A stretch of 64,000 nucleotides of DNA from CAWCKS01 sp963763485. Its GTDB lineage: Bacteria; Pseudomonadota; Alphaproteobacteria; Rhizobiales; Xanthobacteraceae. Made by a program: the position numbers and the translations under genes. Below are positions 34,425-44,448 of this stretch, piece after piece (position 1 is the first letter of the stretch; each line of letters starts with the position of its first letter). The stretch lies in the NCBI GenBank assembly GCA_963763485.1, contig CAVXOW010000008.1, positions 806,001-870,000 of the forward strand. Reading direction: 5' to 3'. Under the pieces are notes generated by a model. It was not told where the DNA came from and searched no databases. It was given only the letters and a program-made list of their open reading frames with translations.

Positions 34425-34467
34425 GCCTTCGCAATATGGCGGCTCGCCCGGTGGATCAAGTGGATCG

Positions 34468-34547
34468 GAGCATGATCCGGAAAAGTATGCCCTCGATTCC
34501 GATCGGGGGTGGCACCGGTTTTCCGAAAAGATCATGCTTGATCAAAA
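34468..34547. repeat. Palindromic intergenic repeat, family B (copy 3)
   Basis: GAGCATGATCCGGAAAAGTATGCCCTCG at the left and ACCGGTTTTCCGAAAAGATCATGC at the right. It lies between the FMN reductase gene and pmtA, close to the pmtA stop codon (34564). Confidence 0.85.
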
Positions 34548-34563
34548 AGCACGATCGGCGTTG

Positions 34564-35196
34564 TTACGCCCGCACGGCGGCGCGGGCGCCGGCGTCGCCC
34601 TTGCGATAGACCCAGACCCGCGCGGGCGGCAGGTTGAGCCAGATCCGCTCCGAGGCCTGTGTCCTGACGCCCGGCAGCGATTTCGGAATCGGCGGCGCCA
34701 CCGAATAGGTGAACTGGATGAACGGCGCGTTCGACGCGGCGAGGGCCAGCGCTTCGCGCAACAGCTTGAGCCGCACCGCCATCGGCTTGGTGACGAGCGG
34801 CAGGCCGGACACGATTGCCGAGGCCGGCGTCTTCAAGGCGTTTCGCAAGGTGTCACGCAACGAATAGGCATCGCCCTGCACGATCGTCGCCTGCGGATAG
34901 CGCTCCTTCAACAGCGCGCAGAAACTCGGATTGTATTCGACCAGCACGAGCCGCGACGGATCGACGCCGCGTTGAATGAGGCCGTTGGTGATCGCACCGG
35001 TGCCCGGGCCAAGCTCGATCACCGGAGCGGTGTCGTTCGGATCGACATACTCGGCCATCGCGCGCGCGAGCATGCGGCTCGAAGGCATGACGGCGCCGAC
35101 ATGCAGCGGCTTCTCAATCCAGGAGCGGAGAAAGCGAACCTCGTCGTCAAGACGAAGCGGTTTTCTCTGAACACGCAATGATGATTGCAAAGACAT
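34564..35196 (-). CDS. pmtA: Phospholipid N-methyltransferase PmtA
   Basis: SAM-dependent methyltransferase that converts phosphatidylethanolamine to phosphatidylcholine. The 210-residue protein has SAM motif I VIELGPGTGAITNGLI, then LVLVEYNPSFCALLKERYP and ATIVQGDA. The N-terminus RFLRSWIEKPLHVGAVMPSSR is typical of the rhizobial PmtA family. The ATG at 35196 (MSLQSSLRV) is preferred to an upstream Met at 35253. The position directly behind dnaJ agrees with Bradyrhizobium. Confidence 0.82.
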   Translation of the reverse strand: MSLQSSLRVQRKPLRLDDEVRFLRSWIEKPLHVGAVMPSSRMLARAMAEYVDPNDTAPVIELGPGTGAITNGLIQRGVDPSRLVLVEYNPSFCALLKERYPQATIVQGDAYSLRDTLRNALKTPASAIVSGLPLVTKPMAVRLKLLREALALAASNAPFIQFTYSVAPPIPKSLPGVRTQASERIWLNLPPARVWVYRKGDAGARAAVRA

Positions 35197-35296
35197 TTCT
35201 GAAACCGTCACTCTCCCGTCACATATGGGTACAGAGACGGCCAAAAAGGTCAAGCGGATGGAGGGCTTGACTGGAATTCTCGGACATGGGCATGCG

Positions 35297-36440
35297 CTAT
35301 TGCGGCGCAGGCTTGGCGCCGAAGAAATCCTTGACCTTCGTGAAGAAACCGCTGGCCTCGGGATGGGTATCGCCTGACGACAGGCGATCGAACTCGGCCA
35401 GCAAATCCTTCTGTTTCTTCGTCAGATTTTGCGGCGTTTCGACCACGACCTGGACGTACATGTCACCGGTCTGGCGTGACCGAAGCACCGGCATGCCCTT
35501 CGAAGCAATGCGGAATCGACGGCCCGACTGGGTGCCGGCCGGGACCTTCAGCTTGGCCTTGCCCTTGTCGATGGTCGGCACCTCGAGCTCCGCGCCAAGC
35601 GCCGCGGTCACCATGGAGACCGGGACGCGGCAATGCAGGTCCGCACCGTCGCGCTGAAAGAACACGTGCGGGGTCAGCGACAGGAAGATGTAGAGATCGC
35701 CCGGCGGACCACCACGAACGCCGGCCTCACCCTCGCCGGCGAGACGAATGCGGGTGCCGTCCTCGACACCGGAAGGAATATTGACCGACAGCGAGCGCTC
35801 GCGCGTGATACGGCCGGAGCCGGCGCACGACCCGCACGGATCTTCAATGGTCTGGCCACGGCCCTGGCAGCCCGGGCAGGTGCGCTCGAGCGTGAAGAAG
35901 CCCTGCGACTGGCGGACGCGTCCGGCGCCCCCGCACGTCGCGCAGGCCTTCGGCTTGGTGCCGGCCTTGGCGCCGGTGCCGGAGCAGACTTCGCAGGTGA
36001 CGGAGGTGGGAATGTTGACCTGGGCGGTCTTGCCGGAAAACGCTTCTTCCAGCGATATCTCCATGTTGTAGCGGAGATCGGCGCCGCGCTCGCGGCCGCC
36101 CGAGCGGCCACGGCCGCCGCCGGCCATGCCAAAGATGCCTTCGAAGATGTCGGAGAAGGCCGAGCCGAAGTCGGCGCCGAACCCATGCGCGGCTCCGCCG
36201 CCCGTGCCCTGCTCGAACGCCGCATGACCGAAGCGGTCATAGGCCGCGCGCTTCTGCGGGTCCTTCAGGACCTCGTAGGCTTCGTTGATTTCCTTGAACC
36301 TGACTTCGCTTCGCCTGGTCATCGGGATTGCGATCCGGGTGCCACTTCATCGCCAGCTTGCGGAATGCCGACTTCAGATTGGAATCGTCCGCGGTGCGTT
36401 CGACTTCCAGGGTCTCGTAGTAGCAGCGTTTGGCAGACAT
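35297..36440 (-). CDS. dnaJ: Molecular chaperone DnaJ, frameshifted after the J domain helix III
   Basis: Co-chaperone that stimulates DnaK ATPase and presents substrates. The J domain starts MSAKRCYYETLEVERTADDS and has the HPD in KWHPDRNP. Near 36310 the frame breaks after DDQAKR, and the rest (SEVRFKEINEAYEVLKDPQ) is in the next frame, followed by the G/F region, four zinc-binding repeats (CEVCSGTG, CATCGGAG, CPGCQGRG, CGSCAGSG) and the C-terminal substrate domain. Everything else is normal, so the intact protein would have about 380 residues. The break lies in a 5-base tandem repeat (CGAAG twice); a third unit would restore the frame. Confidence 0.9.
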
Positions 36441-36602
36441 TTTTCGGACCGTCAGTCGGGCTGCACCATCGCCCGTTTACGGGCGATCGCGCCGAGCGAA
36501 ATGACATGGGCGAAGCGGAAGAGTGAGGTGGAGCTTGCATTGTGCAGGCGAAGTCTTTCAAGAGCATTACCCCTTCGGTCCCTTCGCTTGCCGGGGACCT
36601 TG

Positions 36603-36630
36603 GGCCCTCTCCCGGTCAGGGGAGAGGGCC
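36603..36630 (-). terminator. Hairpin between dnaK and dnaJ
   Basis: GGCCCTCTCCC (36603-36613) and GGGAGAGGGCC (36620-36630) form a perfect 11-base-pair stem with a six-base loop, eight bases behind the dnaK stop codon. There is no following T run on the coding strand, so it may be an mRNA processing or stability hairpin rather than a strict terminator. It would lower dnaJ expression relative to dnaK. Confidence 0.6.
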
Positions 36631-36638
36631 TTGATCAA

Positions 36639-38540
<1,902 letters not shown>

Positions 38541-38643
38541 GGTCTCTACCCTTTCGTTGCGGCGAGTTCGCAGGGCCCTGACGGCGCCCGGGACCGAACC
38601 CCCTGAATTCAAATCTCCGCGATAAGCTGCGGCGCTAGGCCTC

Positions 38644-38671
38644 ATATAGGAGGGTGGGCATACCCCGCAAG
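38644..38671 (-). promoter_or_regulatory. Predicted RpoH promoter of dnaK
   Basis: On the minus strand, CTTG (38671-38668) is followed after 17 bases by CCTATAT (38650-38644), matching the alphaproteobacterial heat-shock consensus CTTG-N16-18-CYTAT. The leader to the dnaK ATG would be about 95 bases. No CIRCE inverted repeat is visible, so HrcA control is not indicated here. Confidence 0.65.
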
Positions 38672-38708
38672 GACCGAACCCCATGCAGTCTTTGCAAAAA
38701 CCGCCTTG

Positions 38709-39986
38709 TCAGGCTAGCGCGACGGGGGCAGGGCGCGCCTTGAGGCGCATCAAGAGATAGGCCGCAAGGGCCGGTGCGATCAGGGCCGGACCGGGAATGC
38801 GAAGCTCGCCGAAGGCCAGTTGCAGGACCGGGACCCAGAAGACGAGCTGCACCAGACGGCGGCCGGCCTGGTCAAGACGTCCGGCGGCGAGCAAGGCTGT
38901 GGCCGCAAAGGTCAGGGGCAGCAGGTCGTAGATGCCGAGATAGGGCGACGTGCAGGCGGCGCAGGCGAAAAATAACGCGCGCAGCTCGCCGGCGTCGCGA
39001 TCGCTGGCGAAGCGGAAGGCCCACATGACCGCGCCGATCGCCAGCAACGCGAAAATTCCCTGGACCGCCATGCCAAGATCGTAGCTCGCGCCGAGGCCGC
39101 GCAGGTTCATGAACGCCGTGGCGTGGAACGGCGCCGTCAGAACGCTCGGATCGCTCAGGACTTCGCGCTGGTTCGGCAGCGATTTCGTCACGAAGTCGAC
39201 CCAGACCTGCGGCCCGAAGAGGACGGCGCTCAGCGCGACGAGGGCCATTGCCGTCACGGCCGCGGAGCCGAACACACGCCATCGTCCCGAGGCGACCAGC
39301 ATGAAGGGGAAGAGCAATCCGAGCTGCGGTTTGACAGTCAGAAGTCCGATCAGGACGCCGGCAAGGATCGGGCGGCGATCCAGCCAGACGAAGATCATGA
39401 TCAGGGCGGCGCCCGACAGGAACGAGCTCTGGCCCGAAATCAAGCAGAACATTGCCGCCGGCGAAAACACCACCGGGATCAGCACACGCCAGTCTGCGAC
39501 CTCGCGGCGGGCGGCGGCGACAAACATTGCAACGCCGAGCACGAGCCAGCACGAGAGCGCCGTGTAGAAGCTGAGCGCGCCGAACGGCAGCGAGATCAGA
39601 AAGAAGCTCGGCGGGTTCGGCCAGTTCTGGCCGGGATAGCCCGGCCCGAGCAGCGCTTCGAGTTCGCGGTTGTAGGTCGCGATATCGTAGAAGCGGCCGG
39701 GATCCGGCTCGAGCGCGGCGCGGCCGTACATCCAGATGTTCAGGAAGTCGCGCCCGACGATGAGCGTCGAACTGTCGCGCGGAAACGCCGTGGACCAGTT
39801 GACCGTCGCGAGGTAGCCGATGGCTGCGATCGCGAACATGACCACGGCCAGCCACGTCAGGTCGCGGAAGAATTCGCGGTCCTTTGGGTCCTGGAACGCC
39901 GGGGTCAGCGCATCGAGCGCATGCACCAGCCGGCGCAACATGCCGCCAGTCGCTGGCTGCGAAGTGATCACGGGTTGTTCGGCCAT
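38709..39986 (-). CDS. DUF2029/GT87 family membrane glycosyltransferase
   Basis: A polytopic membrane protein of 425 residues (448 if started at 40055). Many hydrophobic segments are visible, including LAVVMFAIAAIGYLATV and VLIGLLTVKPQLGLLFPFMLVASGRW. The GT87 pattern includes a large periplasmic loop with DFLNIWMYGRAAL, then YPGQNWPNPPSFFLISLPFG, and the KPQLGLLFP motif. Members are polyprenyl-phosphate-mannose-dependent transferases; donor and acceptor are unknown. The start is either ATG at 39986 (MAEQPVITSQ) or at 40055. Confidence 0.8.
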   Translation of the reverse strand: MAEQPVITSQPATGGMLRRLVHALDALTPAFQDPKDREFFRDLTWLAVVMFAIAAIGYLATVNWSTAFPRDSSTLIVGRDFLNIWMYGRAALEPDPGRFYDIATYNRELEALLGPGYPGQNWPNPPSFFLISLPFGALSFYTALSCWLVLGVAMFVAAARREVADWRVLIPVVFSPAAMFCLISGQSSFLSGAALIMIFVWLDRRPILAGVLIGLLTVKPQLGLLFPFMLVASGRWRVFGSAAVTAMALVALSAVLFGPQVWVDFVTKSLPNQREVLSDPSVLTAPFHATAFMNLRGLGASYDLGMAVQGIFALLAIGAVMWAFRFASDRDAGELRALFFACAACTSPYLGIYDLLPLTFAATALLAAGRLDQAGRRLVQLVFWVPVLQLAFGELRIPGPALIAPALAAYLLMRLKARPAPVALA

Positions 39987-40087
39987 CCCTTCATTCGATG
40001 CCGCAAAACCCTTAAAGAGCGGTAAGGTTTGGCGTCCAAAGGCCGCAATCATCAAACAGCCTCAAACCCGCGACAGACCCCCGCCCC

Positions 40088-41026
40088 ATGAAACGCCTCC
40101 TCTGCCTGCTTGCGCTCACGACGACACTCGGCCTGACCGCGCCGGTTCGCGCCGCCGACGTGGTCTATCCGAAGGGCTCGCATGTCGGGCTTGTCCCGCT
40201 GGACGGCCTCAAGACCGCGCGAAACTTCCCGGGCTTCGAGGATGCCGACGCCGGTGTCAAGGTGCTGGTCACGGAGCTGCCTGCGGCCGCCTTCACGCAG
40301 GTCGACAACCAATTGAAGAGCGGACAGCAGCCCGCCGACGCGCCGAAGCCTGAAAGCTTCGATACGGCGGCCGGAAAATCCTATCTCAATCACGAGACCG
40401 CCACGGACGCCGGCGGCAAGGTCGACCGGTTCGCATTGGTGGTGGCAGGCACGGAAATGTCTGGCTATGTCGTGATCCAGGTTCCCGAGAAAGCCGCCGC
40501 GACCTATTCCGAAGCTGCGGTCCGCAAGATGCTCGCGACCATAACGATGCGCGCCGATGTCCCGGTCGATGAGCTGCTTGCGGTCCTGCCGTTCAAGGTC
40601 TCGAACCTCGCCGACTTCAAGAAAGTCCGTATCATTCCGCCCGGCGCTGCGGTGACCTTGAGCGATTCAAATGGCGACGTGCTCGACCTCGCCGGACCGC
40701 CTTACGTGGTCATCTCGCTGGCGCCGATCAGCGCGGCGACCAATGAGGATCGCGACCGCATCGCGCGCGATCTCGTCAATACGCTGCCGGGCCTCAAGAA
40801 CGTTCGCATCACCAATGCCGAGCCGATGCGAATCTCGGGCTCACCCGGTTTCGAAATCCGGATCGAGGCGACGACCGCCAAGGACGACAAGGACGTCTCG
40901 CTCGTGCAGTGGCTGCGCTTTGGCGGCAACGCGACGCTGCGCATTGTCGGTGGCGCGACCCGCTCCGATTGGGCAGCGGCGTTCCCGCGCTTCCGTGCGG
41001 TGCGCGACGGCGTCGACCCGCAATAA
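40088..41026 (+). CDS. Secreted protein of unknown function
   Basis: A 312-residue protein with a cleavable signal peptide (MKRLLCLLALTTTLGLTAPVRA, cut before ADVVYPKG). No known motif was recognised. The middle part contains RFALVVAGTEMSGYVVIQVPE and a later region IRISGSPGFEIRIEATTAKDD, suggesting a beta-rich periplasmic fold with two related halves. It ends 12 bases before the convergent grpE stop. Confidence 0.75.
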   Translation: MKRLLCLLALTTTLGLTAPVRAADVVYPKGSHVGLVPLDGLKTARNFPGFEDADAGVKVLVTELPAAAFTQVDNQLKSGQQPADAPKPESFDTAAGKSYLNHETATDAGGKVDRFALVVAGTEMSGYVVIQVPEKAAATYSEAAVRKMLATITMRADVPVDELLAVLPFKVSNLADFKKVRIIPPGAAVTLSDSNGDVLDLAGPPYVVISLAPISAATNEDRDRIARDLVNTLPGLKNVRITNAEPMRISGSPGFEIRIEATTAKDDKDVSLVQWLRFGGNATLRIVGGATRSDWAAAFPRFRAVRDGVDPQ

Positions 41027-41038
41027 GTTCGCGATAAG

Positions 41039-41683
41039 TTAGTTCGTCGTGCTGCCGGTCGAGGCCGGAGCCGGCTTGGCGCCGCCCTTGGCGACACCAA
41101 CCATCGCCGGACGAAGGATGCGATCGCCGATCATATAGCCGGCCTGCACGACATGAGCCACCGTGCCTGACGGCACGGATTCGTCGGGCACCTCGTACAT
41201 CGCCTGGTGCAGGTTTGGATCGAACTTCTGGCCCGCCGGATCGAATTTCCTGACGCCGTTCTTCTCCAGCGCCTTGAGCAGCGACTTCTCGGTAAGTTCG
41301 ACGCCCTCGATCAGCGCCTTCAGTCCGGGGTCGGCGTTGTCGCGCGCATCCGCCGGCACCGCATCGAGCGCGCGCTGCAGGTTATCGGCGATGTCGAGCA
41401 CGTCGCGCGCGAATCCGGCAATGCCATAAGCGCGCGCGTCAGCGACCTCGCGCGTCGTCCGCCGCCGCAGGTTTTCCATCTCCGCAAGCGTCCGCAGCAA
41501 GCGGTCCTTCGACTCGCTCAATTCACGGGCCTGCACCGCCGCGGCGTCCTCGGGTTCCGGATCATCGGGCATGACATAGGGCTTCGGGGTGACAGGCGCG
41601 TTGTCCCTTAAGTTGTCCTGGCTCAAAGCCTCGTCCCTCTTTGGGCCGTCACTCTCGGTCATCAAATCGATCCAATCGCTCAA
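41039..41683 (-). CDS. grpE: Nucleotide exchange factor GrpE
   Basis: A 214-residue nucleotide exchange factor for DnaK. The long N-terminal coiled coil (LSESKDRLLRTLAEMENLRRRTTREV) is followed by FARDVLDIADNLQRAL and the beta domain with GVRKFDPAGQKFDPNLHQAMYEVPDES and VQAGYMIGDRILRPAMVGV. The start is a TTG at 41683 (MSDWIDLMTES); an ATG at 41662 is the alternative. The TTG lies inside a possible hairpin (GCTCAAA / TTTGAGC, about 41678-41698). It follows hrcA as in most alphaproteobacteria. Confidence 0.95.
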   Translation of the reverse strand: MSDWIDLMTESDGPKRDEALSQDNLRDNAPVTPKPYVMPDDPEPEDAAAVQARELSESKDRLLRTLAEMENLRRRTTREVADARAYGIAGFARDVLDIADNLQRALDAVPADARDNADPGLKALIEGVELTEKSLLKALEKNGVRKFDPAGQKFDPNLHQAMYEVPDESVPSGTVAHVVQAGYMIGDRILRPAMVGVAKGGAKPAPASTGSTTN

Positions 41684-41746
41684 AACGGGGATTTGAGCCC
41701 GATATCAGGACTCTCGGGCGAAAAATCAAGCCGAACGGGAACAATG

Positions 41747-41801
41747 GCATGACCAGGAAAGGTGGATGCCGGTTTTCCGGCAAGATCATGCCCGGTCAAA
41801 A
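41747..41801. repeat. Palindromic intergenic repeat, family B (short copy 4)
   Basis: GGCATGACCAGGAAAGGTGGATGCCGG followed by TTTTCCGGCAAGATCATGCC. It lacks the central CCCTCG...GGGGGTG part of the longer copies. It lies between hrcA and grpE, just behind the hrcA stop codon. Confidence 0.75.
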
Positions 41802-41810
41802 ACGCCGGAA

Positions 41811-42899
41811 TTAGCCGCCGAGCATCTGGCTGACCACGCGCGCCGCGTAATCGACCATCGGGATCACCCTGGCGTAGTTCAGCCGGGTCGGTCCGATCAC
41901 GCCGAGCACCCCGACCAGGTGTCCGGCGGCATCCCGATAGGGCGCTGTGATGGTGGAGGATCCCGACAGCGAGAACAGCTTGTTCTCCGAGCCGATGAAG
42001 ATGCGCACGCCATCGGCGCGCTCGGCACGGCCGAGCAGGTCGATGACGCCACGCTTGGTTTCGAGGTCGTCGAACAGCAGGCGGACCCGCTCGAGATCGT
42101 CGAGCGCGTGCAAGTCCTCGAGCAGGTTGGCGTGGCCGCGCACGATCAGCCGGCGATCGTCGCTGTCGCCGCCGGACCAGCTGGCAATGCCGGCCTCGAT
42201 CACCTTCTGCGTCAGTTGATCGAGCTCGGCGCGATTCGCTGATATCGCCTGTTCCAGTTCCGCACGCACCTCCATGAGCGTCCGCCCGCGAATTCGGGCG
42301 TTGAGGAAGTTCGAGGCTTCGACCAGCGCAGACGTCGGAACCCCCGGCGGCAATCCAAGAACCCGGTTCTCGATCTGCCCGTCTTCGGAGACCAGCACGA
42401 CCAGCGCGCGCTCCGGCTCGAGGCGGACGAACTCGATGTGCTTGAGCCGCACGTTGGCCTTTGCGGTCAACACCACCGCCGCAGTTCGCGTCAGCCCCGA
42501 CAGCTGTGTCAACGCTTCCGAAAGGGCCTCTTCGACCGACTGCGCGCGGCCGACGGACGCCAGCTGCGTCTCGATCGACAGCTTCTCGGCCTCGGTGATC
42601 TCGCCGACCTGCATCAGCGCGTCGACAAAGAACCTCAAGCCGAGTTCCGTCGGCAGACGGCCGGCCGACGTATGCGGCGCATAGATCAGGCCGAGGCGTT
42701 CGAGGTCCGACATCACGTTGCGGACCGACGCCGGCGACAACTGCACTGCGATCAGGCGCGAGATGTTGCGCGAGCCGACCGGCTCGCCGGTAGCGAGATA
42801 GCTTTCGACAATTTGCCGAAAAATCGAGCGCGAGCGCTCGTTGAGCTGTGCGAGCCCCTCCGCCGGTGTAATCAGGCTGGTGAAATCGTGGCTCGCCAC
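41811..42899 (-). CDS. hrcA: Heat-inducible transcription repressor HrcA
   Basis: Represses groESL-type operons at CIRCE sites and is released when GroEL is titrated. The winged helix-turn-helix is at the N-terminus (RSIFRQIVESYLATGEPVGSRNISR and SPASVRNVMSDLERLGLI), followed by the GAF-like domain and the dimerisation insert, ending YARVIPMVDYAARVVSQML. The start is GTG at 42899 because AAGGAG precedes it at the right distance; an upstream ATG at 42932 would add 11 residues. 362 residues. Confidence 0.95.
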   Translation of the reverse strand: MASHDFTSLITPAEGLAQLNERSRSIFRQIVESYLATGEPVGSRNISRLIAVQLSPASVRNVMSDLERLGLIYAPHTSAGRLPTELGLRFFVDALMQVGEITEAEKLSIETQLASVGRAQSVEEALSEALTQLSGLTRTAAVVLTAKANVRLKHIEFVRLEPERALVVLVSEDGQIENRVLGLPPGVPTSALVEASNFLNARIRGRTLMEVRAELEQAISANRAELDQLTQKVIEAGIASWSGGDSDDRRLIVRGHANLLEDLHALDDLERVRLLFDDLETKRGVIDLLGRAERADGVRIFIGSENKLFSLSGSSTITAPYRDAAGHLVGVLGVIGPTRLNYARVIPMVDYAARVVSQMLGG

Positions 42900-42990
42900 C
42901 GAACACTCCTTCCGATGCGAAGAATTGTCCATACGCCCCGCTGATTCAAGGATGTAGTGTCAGCGCTGGCGAATACAGCGTCGCCAGCGC

Positions 42991-43021
42991 GTCTTTTTCG
43001 GAAAAGCGGTATCCACTTTTC
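42991..43021. repeat. Fragment of repeat family B (copy 5)
   Basis: TCTTTTTCGGAAAAGCGGTATCCACTTTT corresponds to one arm and the centre of the family B element; the other arm is missing. It lies between the divergent hrcA and rph genes. Confidence 0.6.
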
Positions 43022-43080
43022 TCCCGACTGCGGCTAAAAGCACCGCAAATTCGGTCAATCCAGATTTTCCGGGGGATTCC

Positions 43081-43794
43081 ATGCGGCCAAGCCGCCGTGC
43101 ACCTGATGAACTTCGTCCCGTCTCGCTCGAGCGCGGCGTCGTCAAATATGCCGAAGGCTCGTGCCTGGTGAAGTTCGGCGACACCCATGTGCTCGTCACC
43201 GCGACGCTCGAGGAGCGGTTACCGCCATGGCTGAAAGGCCAGGGCCGCGGCTGGGTGACCGCCGAATACGGCATGCTGCCGCGCGCGACGCTGGAGCGGA
43301 CGCGGCGCGAGGCTTCGGCCGGCAAGCAGAACGGCCGCACCGTCGAGATCCAGCGCCTGATCGGCCGCTCGTTGCGCACCACCGTCGACCTCGTGGCCCT
43401 GGGGGAACGCCAGATCACGGTCGACTGCGACGTGCTGCAGGCCGACGGCGGCACCCGTACCGCCTCGATCACCGGCGCCTGGGTTGCGCTCGCCGATTGC
43501 CTCGCCTGGATGAAAGCGCGCAACATGGTGAAGGACGGCGTGCTGCGCGATCACGTCGCCGCGGTGTCGTGCGGCATCTTCAAGGGTGCGCCGGTGCTCG
43601 ACCTCGACTATGCCGAGGACTCCGAAGCCGACACCGACGCCAATTTCGTGATGACCGGCGACGGGCGTTTGATCGAGATCCAGGGCACCGCCGAGCGCAC
43701 GCCGTTCAGCACCGATGAATTCCTGGCGCTGATGGCGCTGGCCAAGAAAGGCATCGCGCGGTTGTGCGACCTGCAGAAAATGGCCGTGGGCTGA
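43081..43794 (+). CDS. rph: Ribonuclease PH
   Basis: Phosphorolytic 3'-5' exonuclease for tRNA 3'-end maturation. 237 residues: MRPSRRAPDELRPVSLERG, the GDTHVLVTATLEERLPPWLKG region, GWVTAEYGMLPRAT, RTVEIQRLIGRSLR and the C-terminal DGRLIEIQGTAERTPFS are hallmarks. It starts the rph-rdgB-hemW operon, divergent from hrcA, an arrangement conserved in alphaproteobacteria. Confidence 0.97.
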   Translation: MRPSRRAPDELRPVSLERGVVKYAEGSCLVKFGDTHVLVTATLEERLPPWLKGQGRGWVTAEYGMLPRATLERTRREASAGKQNGRTVEIQRLIGRSLRTTVDLVALGERQITVDCDVLQADGGTRTASITGAWVALADCLAWMKARNMVKDGVLRDHVAAVSCGIFKGAPVLDLDYAEDSEADTDANFVMTGDGRLIEIQGTAERTPFSTDEFLALMALAKKGIARLCDLQKMAVG

Positions 43795-43806
43795 AATAAC
43801 AGGCGC

Positions 43807-44448
43807 ATGAATCAACATCGCAAGCTCCACGGCAAGCTCGTCATCGCGACCCATAATCCCGGCAAGCTGACCGAGATGCGCGATCTGCTGGCGCCTTACG
43901 GTGTTGATGCCGTCTCCGCGGGCGAGCTCAAGCTTGCCGAACCCGAAGAGACCGGAGCGACGTTTGCCGCCAACGCCCGCATCAAGGCCGACGCCGCGGC
44001 GCGGGCGACCAGGCTTCCCGCCTTTGCCGACGACTCCGGACTTTGCGTCGATGCGCTCGACGGACAGCCGGGAATTCATTCCGCCCGCTGGGCCGGCAAC
44101 TCCAGGAATTTTTCCGAGGCGATGCTGCGGATCGAACGACTGCTGCAGGAGCGTGGCGCGCACGAGCCGGCGCAGCGCAAGGCGCACTTCGTGTCCGCGC
44201 TGTGCATTACCTGGCCCGACGGTCATCGCGAGGAGGTCGAAGCGCGCGTTGACGGCACGCTGGCGTGGCCGCCGCGCGGCACGCTCGGCTTCGGTTATGA
44301 TCCCGTGTTCATGCCCGACGGTTTCACACGGACCTTTGGCGAGATGCCCTCAGACGACAAACACGGCCTGCCGCCGCGTGGAAAAGCGCTGTCGCATCGC
44401 GCACGCGCCTTCATCAAGCTCGCGGAGATTTGCCTTGAGCGTCCCTGA
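43807..44448 (+). CDS. rdgB: dITP/XTP pyrophosphatase (RdgB/HAM1)
   Basis: Removes non-canonical purine nucleoside triphosphates (ITP, dITP, XTP) from the pool. 213 residues with the signature VIATHNPGKLTEMRDLL, the acidic PAFADDSGLCVDALDGQPGIHSARWAG and the C-terminal GFGYDPVFMPDG. Starts 12 bases behind rph; its 3' end overlaps hemW. Confidence 0.96.
   Translation: MNQHRKLHGKLVIATHNPGKLTEMRDLLAPYGVDAVSAGELKLAEPEETGATFAANARIKADAAARATRLPAFADDSGLCVDALDGQPGIHSARWAGNSRNFSEAMLRIERLLQERGAHEPAQRKAHFVSALCITWPDGHREEVEARVDGTLAWPPRGTLGFGYDPVFMPDGFTRTFGEMPSDDKHGLPPRGKALSHRARAFIKLAEICLERP

Noticed and set aside
42900..43080. RpoH promoter in front of hrcA (CTTGAATCAGCGGGGCGTAT)
   Set aside because: The spacing between CTTG and CGTAT is only 11 bases, too short for the consensus.
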